A program made the position numbers and the translations under genes. Positions 17,103 through 25,840 of a stretch of 48,440 bases of DNA are shown in pieces. Position 1 is the first letter of the stretch; each line of letters begins with the position of its first letter. This stretch comes from Phenylobacterium sp. (GTDB taxonomy: Bacteria > Pseudomonadota > Alphaproteobacteria > Caulobacterales > Caulobacteraceae): contig JAGNIV010000026.1 of NCBI GenBank assembly GCA_018001015.1, positions 1-48,440 on the forward strand, given 5' to 3'. Under the pieces are notes generated by a model that saw only the letters and a list, made by a program, of their open reading frames with translations, was not told the origin of the DNA and ran no database searches.

Positions 17103-18055
17103 CACACCGGCCGCTTCATCCGCACTTCGCGCACCGTCTGGGTGGCGGAGTTCATGACGATGGTGTGGGTGTGGACGAAGCCGTCCTCATAGTGGACGCC
17201 GTCCAGCAGGGCCCCGTTCGTGACACCGGTGGCGGCGAAGATCGCGTCGGCGCGGACCATCTCGTGCAGGTCGTACTTGCGGTCGAAATCGGTGATGCCG
17301 ATCCGCTTGGCGCGGGCTTTCTCGTCGGCGTTGCGGAACACCAGGCGGCCCTGGAACTGACCGCCGACGCACTTCAGCGCCGCGCAGGCCAGAACGCCCT
17401 CCGGCGCCCCGCCCTGGCCGAGATAGAGATCGACGCCCGTGGAGGGGTCGGCGGTGTTCATGACGCCGGCCACGTCGCCGTCGGTGATCAGATAGATGCG
17501 CGCGCCCACCGAGCGGACGCTGGCGATGATCTCGGCATGCCGGGGGCGGTCCAGGATGCAGACCGTGATTTCGCTGGGATCGACCCCCTTGGCCTCCGCC
17601 AGGTCTTCCACGTTCTGCGCCGGGGTCTTGTCGAGGTCGATGATGCCGGGCGGATAGCCCGGGCCGCAGGCGATCTTGTCCATATAGGTGTCAGGCGCGT
17701 TCAGCAGAGTGCCCTTGGGCGCCCAGGCCATGACGGCCAGGGCATTGGCCATCGCCTTGGCGGTGAGGGTCGTGCCTTCGAGAGGGTCGAGCGCGATGTC
17801 GATCTTCGGGCCTTTGCCGCGACCGACCTTCTCGCCGATGTACAGCATGGGCGCTTCGTCGCGCTCGCCCTCGCCGATCACGATCTCGCCGTCGATGTCC
17901 AGGTCGTTGAGGGCCGTGCGCATGGCGTCCACCGCCGCCTGATCCGCCGCCATCTCGTCGCCTCGGCCCACCAGTTTCCAGGCGGCGATGGCGGCGATCT
18001 CGGTCACCCGGACGGCGTCGATGACCAGACCACGATCGAGGATTTCGGAACTCAT
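17102..18055 (-). CDS. glpX: Class II fructose-1,6-bisphosphatase
   Basis: The enzyme hydrolyses fructose 1,6-bisphosphate for gluconeogenesis; some members also act on sedoheptulose bisphosphate. The 317-residue protein has the lithium-sensitive phosphatase metal motifs GEGERDEAPM and DPLEGTT, then DRPRHAEII, the GDVAG loop and LGQGGAPEGV. An AGGAGA ribosome-binding site lies 6 bases before the ATG at 18055, which decides against the GTG two codons upstream. It sits 51 bases after hom and overlaps recJ. Confidence 0.95.
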   Translation of the reverse strand: MSSEILDRGLVIDAVRVTEIAAIAAWKLVGRGDEMAADQAAVDAMRTALNDLDIDGEIVIGEGERDEAPMLYIGEKVGRGKGPKIDIALDPLEGTTLTAKAMANALAVMAWAPKGTLLNAPDTYMDKIACGPGYPPGIIDLDKTPAQNVEDLAEAKGVDPSEITVCILDRPRHAEIIASVRSVGARIYLITDGDVAGVMNTADPSTGVDLYLGQGGAPEGVLACAALKCVGGQFQGRLVFRNADEKARAKRIGITDFDRKYDLHEMVRADAIFAATGVTNGALLDGVHYEDGFVHTHTIVMNSATQTVREVRMKRPV

Positions 18056-18106
18056 GGACACGTCTCCTGCCGGAATCCGGCATAGCCGGCGACTATCTTG
18101 AGATTC

Positions 18107-19396
18107 TCAGATGCGCGCGATGCGCAAGAGGCGCGGTCTCTCCAGCACAGAGGGTAGATTCGCGATGCGGTCTATCGCCGCCGTCAGAACGGATTCGGCG
18201 ACGGCGTGGGTTGTGAGCACGATGGGTACGCCATCGGCGTTCTCCACCGGCTTCTGCAGGAAGCTCTCGATGGAGACCCCGGCCTCCGCCAAGGTCTCGG
18301 AGACCGCCGCGATGACGCCCGGCTCGTCCTTCACCAGGAACCGCAGATAGGCCCGCCCCATGCTCTTGGAGGGGTCCACCGGGGTGAAAGGCTTCAACTC
18401 CCCGGCGGGCCGTTGGAAGACCGGCCGAACCGCCCCGGTCATCACGTCGGCGATGTCGGCGGCCACGGCGGCGGCGGTGGGGCCCGCGCCCGCGCCCGGG
18501 CCCTGGATATAGATGGTGCCGATCCGGGTCCCTTCGATGAAGAGCGCGTTCAGCGCCCCGCCGGCCTGGGCCAGGGGGTGATTGATCGGCGCCAGGGACG
18601 GATGCACGCGGACCAGGACGCCGTCCGACGATCGGTCGGCCGAGGCCACCAGCTTGACCCGATAGCCCAGGTCGCGGGCCAGCTTGATATCCAACAGCTC
18701 GATGCCGGCGACGCCTTCGATCTCGGCCGCCGCATAGGTCGGCGCGCATCCGAAGGCCAAGGCGGCCAGGATGGAAATCTTGTGGGCGGCGTCGAAGCCA
18801 CCGACGTCCATTGTGGGGTCGGACTCGGCGTAGCCCAGGCGCTGAGCCTCGGCCAGGACATCGGCGAAGGCGCGGCCGCCGGAATCCATCTCGGTCAGGA
18901 TGTAGTTGCAGGTGCCGTTGAGGATGCCGGCCACCGACTTGATGTCGTCGCCGACCATGGCCTCGCGCAGCATCTTCACCGCCGGCGTGCCACCCATGAC
19001 GGCGGCCTCGAACAGCAGGGGGACGCCCTTGGATTCCGCCAGCAGGGCCAGCTCCGCCCCGTGCTCGGCGATCAGGGCCTTGTTGGCGGTGACCACGGGC
19101 TTGCCGGCGCTGAGCGCGGCTTCCACCGCGGCCTTGGCCGGACCATCCGAGCCGCCGATCAGTTCGACGAACAGGTCATTGTCCGGCGAGGCGGCCAGGG
19201 CCACCGGATCGTCGAACCAGGGCAGGTTGGAGATGTCGAAGGGCCGGGGCCGCGAGCGCGAGCGGGCCGAGACCCCGGTGACCACGGCCTGACCGCCGGC
19301 CGGGGCGAATCCAGGCCGGTCGGACAGGAAATTCAGCAGGCCGCCGCCGACCGTTCCCAGGCCCGCGACGCCGATACGCCAGTTTTTGCCAGTCAT
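18107..19396 (-). CDS. hom: Homoserine dehydrogenase
   Basis: This enzyme reduces aspartate semialdehyde to homoserine, the branch point to threonine and methionine. The 429-residue protein has an N-terminal NAD(P)-binding GLGTVGGG, the central catalytic domain with VTANKALIAEHG and GILNGTCNYILT, and a C-terminal ACT domain (about residues 350-425, AYLRFLVKDEPGV) that normally binds threonine for feedback inhibition. It is not fused to aspartokinase. The 82-base gap to the upstream aminotransferase gene has a possible attenuator. Confidence 0.95.
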   Translation of the reverse strand: MTGKNWRIGVAGLGTVGGGLLNFLSDRPGFAPAGGQAVVTGVSARSRSRPRPFDISNLPWFDDPVALAASPDNDLFVELIGGSDGPAKAAVEAALSAGKPVVTANKALIAEHGAELALLAESKGVPLLFEAAVMGGTPAVKMLREAMVGDDIKSVAGILNGTCNYILTEMDSGGRAFADVLAEAQRLGYAESDPTMDVGGFDAAHKISILAALAFGCAPTYAAAEIEGVAGIELLDIKLARDLGYRVKLVASADRSSDGVLVRVHPSLAPINHPLAQAGGALNALFIEGTRIGTIYIQGPGAGAGPTAAAVAADIADVMTGAVRPVFQRPAGELKPFTPVDPSKSMGRAYLRFLVKDEPGVIAAVSETLAEAGVSIESFLQKPVENADGVPIVLTTHAVAESVLTAAIDRIANLPSVLERPRLLRIARI

Positions 19397-19421
19397 CCGT
19401 CCTACGCTCCTTCAGAGCTTC

Positions 19422-19480
19422 GGAGGATTGATCCTCCATCCTTACGGCCGCGTCCTCCGTAGCCTCGGCGAAGGAGGATC
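19422..19480 (-). promoter_or_regulatory. Candidate hairpin-switch leader between the aminotransferase gene and hom
   Basis: On the minus strand the transcript would contain GATCCTCC (19480-19473), then GGAGGATC (19437-19430), then ATCCTCC (19428-19422). The middle element can pair with either neighbour, so two mutually exclusive hairpins are possible. No U-run follows, and no leader peptide is evident, so termination control is unproven. The repeated purine boxes might also simply be competing ribosome-binding sites. Confidence 0.3.
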
Positions 19481-20750
19481 ATTGGGCCGCCAGGGTGTTG
19501 TGGGCCCGGCCGAGGATCTCCTCAGAATTGGCCAGGAACTTCTTCACGTTGCGCGCGGCCTGCCGGATCCGGTGCTCATTTTCCACCAGACCGATGCGGA
19601 CATAGCCTTCGCCGTATTCGCCGAAGGCCACGCCGGGCGCGACCGCGATGCCGGCCTCCTCAATCAACAGCTTGGCGAACAGCATGGAGCCGGCGTCCTT
19701 GTACGGCTCGGGCAGCGGCGCCCAGGCGAACATCGAGGCGGGGGGCGAAGGTATGTCCCAGCCGGCGCGCTTCATCGAGGTCACCAGGGTGTCGCGGCGG
19801 CTCTTGTACATGGCGCGGATCTCATCGACGCAATCCTGCGGGCCATTGAGCGCCGTCGCCGCGGCCACCTGGATCGGGGTGTAGGCGCCGTAGTCGAGAT
19901 AGGACTTCACGCGGGCCAGGGCCGCGCACATCCGCTCGTTGCCCACCACCATGCCGACCCGCCAGCCGGCCATGGCGTAGGTCTTGGACAGCGAATTCAC
20001 CTCGACCGCGATGTCCTTGGCCCCGTCCACCTGCAGGATGGAGGGCGGCGGGTTGTCGTCGAAATAGATCTCGGAATAGGCGATGTCGGAGAGCACCAGC
20101 AGATCGTGCTTCTTCGCCAGGGCCACGGCCTCCTTGTAGAAGTCCAGGTCCACCCACTGGGCCGTTGGGTTGGACGGATAGGACAGGATCAGCACGCTGG
20201 GGGCCGGGCTGGAGTGGCGCATGGCGGCGCTGACCCCCGACAGATACTCCTCCGGCGACGGGGCCGGCACGTGGCGGATGACGCCGCCGGCCATGATGAA
20301 ACCGTAGGCGTGGATCGGATAGGCCGGGTTCGGGCAGAGGATCACGTCGCCGGGCGCGGTCAGCGCCTGAGCCAGGTTGGCGAAGCCCTCCTTGGATCCC
20401 AGGGTGGCGATCACCTCAGTGTCGGGGTTCAGGGTCACGCCGAAGCGCTTCTTGTAGTAGCGAGCCATGGCGCGGCGCAGGCCAACGATGCCCTTCGAGG
20501 CGGAATAGCGCCCGGCCTTGGGGTCGCGGGCGGTCTCGATCAACTTGTCGACGATGTGCTTGGGCGTCGGCATGTCGGGATTGCCCATGCCGAAGTCGAT
20601 GATGTCCACACCCTGGGCGCGGAGACGCGCCTTGATGCGGTTCACTTCCTCGAAGACGTAGGGCGGAAGGCGGCGGATACGGTGGAATTCGGGGGTCATT
20701 TTGAGCTCGGGCCGCATGCCTTGCGGCGGTAGGGAGCTGAGGTCGCGCAT
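19479..20750 (-). CDS. alaC: AlaC-like class I/II aminotransferase (glutamate-pyruvate type)
   Basis: This is a PLP-dependent aminotransferase of 423 residues. It has RLPPYVFEEVN, DIIDFGMGNPDMPTP, GSKEGFANLAQAL, SYPSNPTAQ, and the PLP-lysine segment SLSKTYAMAGWRVG. This pattern matches AlaC, which makes alanine from pyruvate and glutamate; close relatives are often labelled aspartate or LL-diaminopimelate aminotransferase, so the substrate is inferred. I chose the ATG at 20750; ATGs at 20717 and 20699 are also possible, and the longer TTG start at 20786 is unlikely. It precedes hom, linking it to amino-acid synthesis. Confidence 0.85.
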   Translation of the reverse strand: MRDLSSLPPQGMRPELKMTPEFHRIRRLPPYVFEEVNRIKARLRAQGVDIIDFGMGNPDMPTPKHIVDKLIETARDPKAGRYSASKGIVGLRRAMARYYKKRFGVTLNPDTEVIATLGSKEGFANLAQALTAPGDVILCPNPAYPIHAYGFIMAGGVIRHVPAPSPEEYLSGVSAAMRHSSPAPSVLILSYPSNPTAQWVDLDFYKEAVALAKKHDLLVLSDIAYSEIYFDDNPPPSILQVDGAKDIAVEVNSLSKTYAMAGWRVGMVVGNERMCAALARVKSYLDYGAYTPIQVAAATALNGPQDCVDEIRAMYKSRRDTLVTSMKRAGWDIPSPPASMFAWAPLPEPYKDAGSMLFAKLLIEEAGIAVAPGVAFGEYGEGYVRIGLVENEHRIRQAARNVKKFLANSEEILGRAHNTLAAQ

Positions 20751-20806
20751 GGCGGGTCCCGGTTCAGGGTCGCCAAGCAGGTTCAAGGTCGTCAGCCTCC
20801 GCGGGC

Positions 20807-21244
20807 CTATCTCGGCGGCGGAGGCGGTGTAGCTCGCGCCCGCTGCGCCTTGGCGAAGGCTTCGGTGGCTGCGGTGGTGGATTCCGGCCCGGTGATGCCA
20901 GGGCCCGCAATATCGCGCGCACGACCGGCGAAGGCCTCGGTGCCGGTCAGCGTCCAGGTCCCGGGCGCGGTCTCGGCGATCAGTTCGGCGCCCGCCGCCT
21001 CAAGCTCGTTCGCCGCCCGGCCGAAGGCCGGCAGGGCGCGGACGTCGCTCGGCACAGGAGGAATGCTGGCGAAGGTCGGGTAGACGTTGCTAGCGCGGGC
21101 CTTGGCGGAGACCTCGGCGGCGACCGGAGACCCCGGGTCGACCGCGGCGGTGGCGAAGGGGTTGGAGACCGCGCAGCCGCTGACCATAGCCCCCCCGCAG
21201 ACACAGACCAGCAGGCTCGTCCGCAAAGGTTCCAAGCGACTCAT
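20807..21244 (-). CDS. Hypothetical lipoprotein
   Basis: The 145-residue protein has a lipoprotein signal with lipobox V-S-G-C near residue 24. The mature part has NVYPTFASIPPVPSDVRA, a segment I associate with small Caulobacterales lipoproteins of unknown function, then an Ala/Glu-rich helix and a proline-rich tail. The start at 21244 puts the signal sequence at the N-terminus; a longer frame to 21481 would run across the region upstream of phaC and is not supported. Confidence 0.7.
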   Translation of the reverse strand: MSRLEPLRTSLLVCVCGGAMVSGCAVSNPFATAAVDPGSPVAAEVSAKARASNVYPTFASIPPVPSDVRALPAFGRAANELEAAGAELIAETAPGTWTLTGTEAFAGRARDIAGPGITGPESTTAATEAFAKAQRARATPPPPPR

Positions 21245-21356
21245 CACGAAAAGTCTAGGCGACGCGTTCATCTTGGCGCTGGTCTTATGCCATGATTGCT
21301 TCGGGCGAAAGAGCGTGAGCGCCGAGCCTGTAAGACAAACCTGGGAGAAGACGGTC

Positions 21357-23390
21357 ATGAGCAAGCAGCCGACCAAGACCAAGGCCGCCAAGGTCAAGGC
21401 GGCGGACAAGGCCAAGACCGCCTCCGGCAAGACGAAGGTCAAGGCCGTCAAGAGCGCCGAACCCAAGGTGAAGGCGCCCAAACCTGGGCCGGAGGCGCCT
21501 CGCGCCGACGCTCCGAAACCGGAAGCCCCGCGCCCCGAAGCGCCGCGGATAGGGATGAATCCTGCCGCCGTGGCGGCCTTCGGCGCCGGCCTCGACCTCC
21601 CTCAGCCGCAACTGAGCGCCGAGCAGCGGGACATGATGGAGAAGCTGTCGGCCAACCTCGCCCGAGCCGCCCTGACGGCGCAGGGCGCCATCGCCGAGGC
21701 GGCGCTGCGCCAGGCTGAGCGCCCTGCGGCCCTGCAACCCGATCCCTTCCATGTCGCGCCGGCGTTGACCGACGTCATGGGCCGCCTGGCCTCCCAGCCC
21801 GACCGGCTGGTCCGGGCCCAGGCCGACCTCTTCCAGCGCTATCTGGAACTCTGGCAGTCGGCCGCCCGCAGGGCCGGGGGTGAAACCGTCGAACCCACGG
21901 TCACGCCGGGCAAGGGCGACAAGCGCTTCGCAGACCCTGACTGGAGCGACAATCCGGTCTTCGACGTGATCAAGCAGTCGTATCTGCTGACCTCAAACTG
22001 GCTGAACGCCCTGGTCTCCGAGGTCGATGGCGTCGATCCGATGACCAAGCGCCGCGTCGAGTTCTTCATGAAGATGCTCACCGACGCCTTCTCACCCTCG
22101 AACTTCCTGGTCTCCAACCCCGCGGCCCTGCGCGAGGCGATGTCGACGCAAGGGCAGAGCCTGTTGCAGGGCATGGAGAACTTCGCCGCCGATCTGACCC
22201 GCGGCGGCGGCCAGCTGGCCATCAGCCAGACCGACTACGAGATGTTCAAGATCGGCGAGAACGTCGCCACCGCGCCCGGCAAGGTCGTTTTCCAGAACGA
22301 GGTCCTGCAGCTGCTGCAGTTCAACCCCACCACGGAGACGGTGTTCGACATCCCGCTGGTGATTTTCCCGCCCTGGATCAACAAGTTCTACATCCTCGAC
22401 CTGCGCCCCGAGAACTCGATGATCCGCTGGCTCACCGACCAGGGGATCACCGTCTTCGTCGCCTCCTGGGTCAATCCCGACGTAGAATTGGCCGCCAAGA
22501 CCTTCGAAGACTACATGCAGCAGGGCATCTACGAGGGCACCGCGGCGGCCATGAAGCAGGCCGGCGTGGATCAGGTGAACACCGTCGGCTATTGCATCGG
22601 CGGCACCCTGCTCTCCTCCACCCTGGCGCACATGGCGGCCAAGGGGGACAAGCGCATCGCCTCGGCGACCTTCTTCGCCGCCCAGCAGGACTTCGCCGAG
22701 GCCGGCGACCTGCTGCTGTTCACCAACGAGGACTGGATCGGCGATCTGGAGAAGCAGATGGACGCCGCCGGCGGCGTGCTGTCGGGCCAGGCCATGGCCG
22801 AGACCTTCAACTCCCTGCGCGCCAACGACCTGATCTGGTCGTTCTTCGTGAACAACTACCTGATGGGCAAGGAGCCCAAGCCCTTTGACCTGCTGTTCTG
22901 GAATTCCGACCAGACCCGCATGCCAAAGGCCCTGCACCTGTTCTACCTGCGCAAGTTCTACGGCGAAAACGCCTTGGCCAAGGGCGAGCTGGTGATGGAC
23001 AACATCAAGCTCGACCTCTCAAAGGTGAAGACGCCCGTCTATGTGCAGTCGTCGAAGGAAGACCACATCGCCCCGGCCCGCTCGGTCTATCGCGGCGCCA
23101 AGCTGTTCGGGGGGCCGGTGACCTTCACCCTGGCCGGATCGGGCCACATCGCCGGCGTGATCAACGCGCCGGTTGCCAACAAGTACCAGCACTGGACCAA
23201 CAGCGACCTCCCCGGCTCCGTCGAGCAGTGGATGGAACAGGCCAAGGAAACGCCGGGCTCCTGGTGGCCGCACTGGGCGGTCTGGCTGAAGGCCAAGTCC
23301 GGCGGCATGGTCCCGGCCCGCGACCCCGCCAAGGGGCCCTTCAAGCCGCTGGAGGACGCGCCAGGCAGCTATGTGAAGGTGAAGTCCTAG
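21357..23390 (+). CDS. phaC: Class I poly(3-hydroxyalkanoate) synthase
   Basis: PhaC polymerises 3-hydroxyacyl-CoA into PHB-type storage granules. The 677-residue protein has the PhaC N-terminal domain and an alpha/beta-hydrolase core. The catalytic cysteine is C413 in the box G-Y-C-I-G-G; the aspartate is in SSKEDHIAP and the histidine in GSGHIAGV. Unusually, the first 65 residues are a low-complexity tail: Lys/Ala-rich (KTKAAKVKAADKAK...) and then repeating Pro-Glu-Ala-Pro-Arg units. GGAGA precedes the ATG by about 9 bases. phaA, phaB and phasin genes are not adjacent. Confidence 0.95.
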   Translation: MSKQPTKTKAAKVKAADKAKTASGKTKVKAVKSAEPKVKAPKPGPEAPRADAPKPEAPRPEAPRIGMNPAAVAAFGAGLDLPQPQLSAEQRDMMEKLSANLARAALTAQGAIAEAALRQAERPAALQPDPFHVAPALTDVMGRLASQPDRLVRAQADLFQRYLELWQSAARRAGGETVEPTVTPGKGDKRFADPDWSDNPVFDVIKQSYLLTSNWLNALVSEVDGVDPMTKRRVEFFMKMLTDAFSPSNFLVSNPAALREAMSTQGQSLLQGMENFAADLTRGGGQLAISQTDYEMFKIGENVATAPGKVVFQNEVLQLLQFNPTTETVFDIPLVIFPPWINKFYILDLRPENSMIRWLTDQGITVFVASWVNPDVELAAKTFEDYMQQGIYEGTAAAMKQAGVDQVNTVGYCIGGTLLSSTLAHMAAKGDKRIASATFFAAQQDFAEAGDLLLFTNEDWIGDLEKQMDAAGGVLSGQAMAETFNSLRANDLIWSFFVNNYLMGKEPKPFDLLFWNSDQTRMPKALHLFYLRKFYGENALAKGELVMDNIKLDLSKVKTPVYVQSSKEDHIAPARSVYRGAKLFGGPVTFTLAGSGHIAGVINAPVANKYQHWTNSDLPGSVEQWMEQAKETPGSWWPHWAVWLKAKSGGMVPARDPAKGPFKPLEDAPGSYVKVKS

Positions 23391-23392
23391 GG

Positions 23393-23545
23393 ATGGCCAG
23401 GACCATCGCCGAGCTGCAACGCGAGATGGCCCAGGCGATGGCCCCCCTCCTGATCAGGAGAAGACTGTCACCACTCTATCCGGGCTGCACACTCCAAAGC
23501 CCTCCCCCTCGATGGGGGAGGGTTGGGTGGGGGTGTGCCCCCTGA
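23393..23545 (+). other. Possible gene remnant after phaC
   Basis: An ATG two bases after the phaC stop opens a 50-codon frame starting MARTIAELQREMAQAMAPLL, which looks like an amphipathic protein start. After about 25 codons it runs into the GC-rich palindrome at 23500. It may be a small gene cut by insertion of the repeat, or chance coding. I do not recognise it. Confidence 0.25.
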
Positions 23546-23647
23546 GATGAGGCGATGAGCGCGAGGAGGCGCCGAGCCACATCTTCGCGTCCGTCGGCGC
23601 CTTGCAGTCACCCCCATCCCCGCCCTTCCCCCATCGAGGGAGAAGGG
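23500..23647. repeat. Pair of inverted intergenic repeats (REP/MITE-like)
   Basis: A left arm at 23500-23535 (CCCTCCCCCTCGATGGGGGAGGG followed by TTGGGTGGGGGTG) is matched in inverse orientation by a right arm at 23609-23647 (CACCCCCATCCCCGCCC, then TTCCCCCATCGAGGGAGAAGGG), with 73 bases between. Each arm contains its own short palindrome centred on TCGA. This type of CCCTCCCCC-TCGA-GGGGGAGGG repeat is common between genes in Caulobacterales and other alphaproteobacteria. The pair may also stop transcription between phaC and the convergent gene. Confidence 0.75.
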
Positions 23648-23650
23648 AGA

Positions 23651-24229
23651 TCAGTTCGCGATGTTCGTCCAGCCGGCCAGCACCTCGAAGCTCGCCCGGT
23701 CGATCTCGATCCAGCAGCCGCCACCGGGGTGTTGCGGCTTCTCGTGCGCGCCGATGGCGACGCCCTGAAGGTGGGCCATCAGCAGTTCGCCGACCCCGCC
23801 GTGGGCCACGACCACGATGTCGCCTCGGGTCGGTTCGTCGCGCGCCAGGCGGTGCAGGGCGGTGACGATCCGGCGCTGAGCGTGGCGGGCGGTCTCCCAG
23901 CCGCGGACGCTCTCGTCGGGCTTGCCGAAGAAGTCCGCCACCACCTCCCAGAATTCCGGCGGGGCGATGTAGCCGGTGGCCGAACGGTCGTTCTCGCCGA
24001 GGTCCGGGTCGATCCGATGTGGAACGCCGAGGCGACCAGCGATGATCGCGCCACCATCGAGCGCCTTCTGCTCGCGACTGGACCAGACGGCGGTCACCGG
24101 GCCGTCCACCAGGCTGTCGGCGAACAGATGCGCGCGACGGCGACCGACCTCAGACAAGGGCCAACGTGGAACCGGCACGGCGGGATCGATGACCACCTGC
24201 GGGTGGGTCAGGAAGTAGATGCGGGACAT
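23651..24229 (-). CDS. Histidine-phosphatase-superfamily protein with altered RHG motif
   Basis: The 192-residue protein has the phosphoglycerate-mutase-like fold: a first strand RIYFLTHPQ, SSREQKALDGGAII (the usual S-x-x-x-R-A-x-x-T-A segment), and VVAHGGVGELL with the second histidine. The canonical R-H-G at the N-terminus reads T-H-P, so the phospho-accepting histidine is kept but the phosphate-binding arginine is not. Substrate is unknown. It lies 38 bases after msrB and is probably the end of that operon. Confidence 0.75.
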   Translation of the reverse strand: MSRIYFLTHPQVVIDPAVPVPRWPLSEVGRRRAHLFADSLVDGPVTAVWSSREQKALDGGAIIAGRLGVPHRIDPDLGENDRSATGYIAPPEFWEVVADFFGKPDESVRGWETARHAQRRIVTALHRLARDEPTRGDIVVVAHGGVGELLMAHLQGVAIGAHEKPQHPGGGCWIEIDRASFEVLAGWTNIAN

Positions 24230-24267
24230 GGCGACTCGCTCAAGCAGACCGCGAACCTAGCGCGGCC

Positions 24268-24762
24268 TCAGCCCGGCACGAACCGCAGGGCGACACCGTT
24301 GTTGCAATAGCGCAGGCCGGTCGGGCGCGGGCCGTCGTTGAAGACGTGACCCTGGTGGCCCAGGCACTGGGCGCAGTGATACTCGGTGCGCAACATGCCG
24401 AGCGCATAGTCGGGCTTCTTGATCAGCCCCCCGCCAATCGAGGTGAAGAAGGAGGGCCAGCCCGTGCCGCTCTCGAACTTCGCCGTGCTCCTGAACAGCG
24501 GCCAGTTGCAGCCGGCGCAGACGAAGGTCCCCTTGCGGTGCTCCTTCAGCAAAGGGCTGGTCCCCGGCCGCTCGGTGTCCTCATGGCGCAGGACCCGATA
24601 GCTGTCGCCCGGCAGCCGCGCCTTCCACTGGGCGTCGGTGAGCTTCTTCCACTTCGGGTCCGGCGCGACGGGCATCGCCGCCAGCGCCTTGGCGGCGGGC
24701 GCCGTGGCCAGCGCGATGGCCGAGGCGGTCAGGAAACGGCGGCGGTCGAGGAGCTGGGTCAT
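24268..24762 (-). CDS. msrB: Peptide-methionine (R)-S-oxide reductase, Tat-exported
   Basis: MsrB reduces methionine-R-sulfoxide in proteins. The 164-residue protein begins with a Tat-type signal (D-R-R-R-F-L-T-A, then a hydrophobic stretch to about residue 28), so it is predicted to be periplasmic. The zinc cysteines are in CAGC and CAQC, GHQGHVFNDGPRPTGLRYCNN contains the catalytic cysteine, and S-G-T-G-W-P is the substrate loop. It follows argC on the same strand with a 33-base gap. Confidence 0.93.
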   Translation of the reverse strand: MTQLLDRRRFLTASAIALATAPAAKALAAMPVAPDPKWKKLTDAQWKARLPGDSYRVLRHEDTERPGTSPLLKEHRKGTFVCAGCNWPLFRSTAKFESGTGWPSFFTSIGGGLIKKPDYALGMLRTEYHCAQCLGHQGHVFNDGPRPTGLRYCNNGVALRFVPG

Positions 24763-24795
24763 GTCAGTCCATACGGTATCGACCGCCGAAAGGTT

Positions 24796-25743
24796 TCAGA
24801 GCCCCGCGGCCTCGTCCAGGCCCAGCATCAGATTCATGTTCTGAACACAGGCGCCCGAGGCGCCCTTGCCCAGATTGTCCAGCAGGGCCACCAGCCGCGC
24901 GTGGCCCTCGGCCTGGTTGCCGAACACGAACAGCTTCATGCGGTTGGTGCGATTGAGGCCCTCAGGGTCGAGGGTCTTGATAGCCTGCGCTTCCTCGAGA
25001 CTCGCGACCTCGACGAACAGTTCCCCCTCATACCGTTCAGCGAGCGCGCCCTGCAGAGCCGCCAGGGTCGGCGTCTTCGGTAAGGCCCACAGGTGCAGCG
25101 GGATCTCGACGATCATGCCCTGGTGATAGCGCCCGACGGCGGGGGTGAAGATCGGCTTGTGGACCAGGCCGCCGCGGTCGGCGATCTCCGGCACATGCTT
25201 GTGGGACAGACCGGTGGCGTAGATGCGGTAAGCCACGGAGGTGTAATCGGCGGCGCTCTCATCCTCGAACTCGGCGATCATCTGCCGGCCGCCGCCGGAA
25301 TAGCCGGAGACGGCGTTGATGCTGAGCGGCTGGTCGGCCGGCAGCAGGCCCGCGTCCACCAGAGGCCGGATCAAGGCGATGGCGCCGGTCGAATAGCAGC
25401 CTGGGTTCGAGACCCGCTTGGACTCGGCGATCAGTTCGCGCTGGCCGACGATCGCCTCGGGGAAGCCGAAGGCCCAGTCCGGCGCCACCCGGTGGGCGGT
25501 GGAGGGATCGATGATCTTCACCGCCGGATTGGTGATCAGGCTCACGGCCTCCTTGGCCGCGTCGTCGGGCAGGCACAGGATCACCACATCGGCGCCGTTC
25601 AGCAGCTCGGCGCGGGCGGCGGTGTCCTTGCGCTTGGCCGGGTCGATGGAAAGCAACTTCAGGTCGCTGCGGCCCTCAAGCCGCTCGCGGATCTGCAGGC
25701 CCGTGGTGCCCGCCTCGCCGTCGATGAATACCGTGTGGGTCAT
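24796..25743 (-). CDS. argC: N-acetyl-gamma-glutamyl-phosphate reductase
   Basis: ArgC carries out the third step of arginine synthesis, reducing N-acetylglutamyl phosphate to the semialdehyde. The 315-residue protein is of the short (type 2) form. It has the nucleotide-binding EAGTTGLQI, the catalytic cysteine in [11 protein letters not shown], and HKHVPEI with a conserved histidine. ATG at 25743. It follows rpsI by 97 bases that contain a GC-rich hairpin, an arrangement (rplM-rpsI-argC) I believe is common in this group. Confidence 0.94.
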   Translation of the reverse strand: MTHTVFIDGEAGTTGLQIRERLEGRSDLKLLSIDPAKRKDTAARAELLNGADVVILCLPDDAAKEAVSLITNPAVKIIDPSTAHRVAPDWAFGFPEAIVGQRELIAESKRVSNPGCYSTGAIALIRPLVDAGLLPADQPLSINAVSGYSGGGRQMIAEFEDESAADYTSVAYRIYATGLSHKHVPEIADRGGLVHKPIFTPAVGRYHQGMIVEIPLHLWALPKTPTLAALQGALAERYEGELFVEVASLEEAQAIKTLDPEGLNRTNRMKLFVFGNQAEGHARLVALLDNLGKGASGACVQNMNLMLGLDEAAGL

Positions 25744-25780
25744 GTCGCTGATCCAAGCAAAACCAAGTTCCAGATAGCAG

Positions 25781-25812
25781 AAGGGGCGCCCCGGTTTCCC
25801 GAAGCGCCCCTT
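25781..25812 (-). terminator. Hairpin between rpsI and argC
   Basis: AAGGGGCGC and GCGCCCCTT form a perfect 9-bp stem with a 14-base loop. No T-run follows on the minus strand, so it may only attenuate transcription of argC or protect the ribosomal mRNA end. Confidence 0.5.
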
Positions 25813-25840
25813 TGCAAAACGCGAGTGAACGCGCGCGGGT

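Noticed and set aside
18206-19462. A 418-codon frame antisense to hom
   Set aside because: Composition is that of an antisense shadow; hom has all its conserved motifs.
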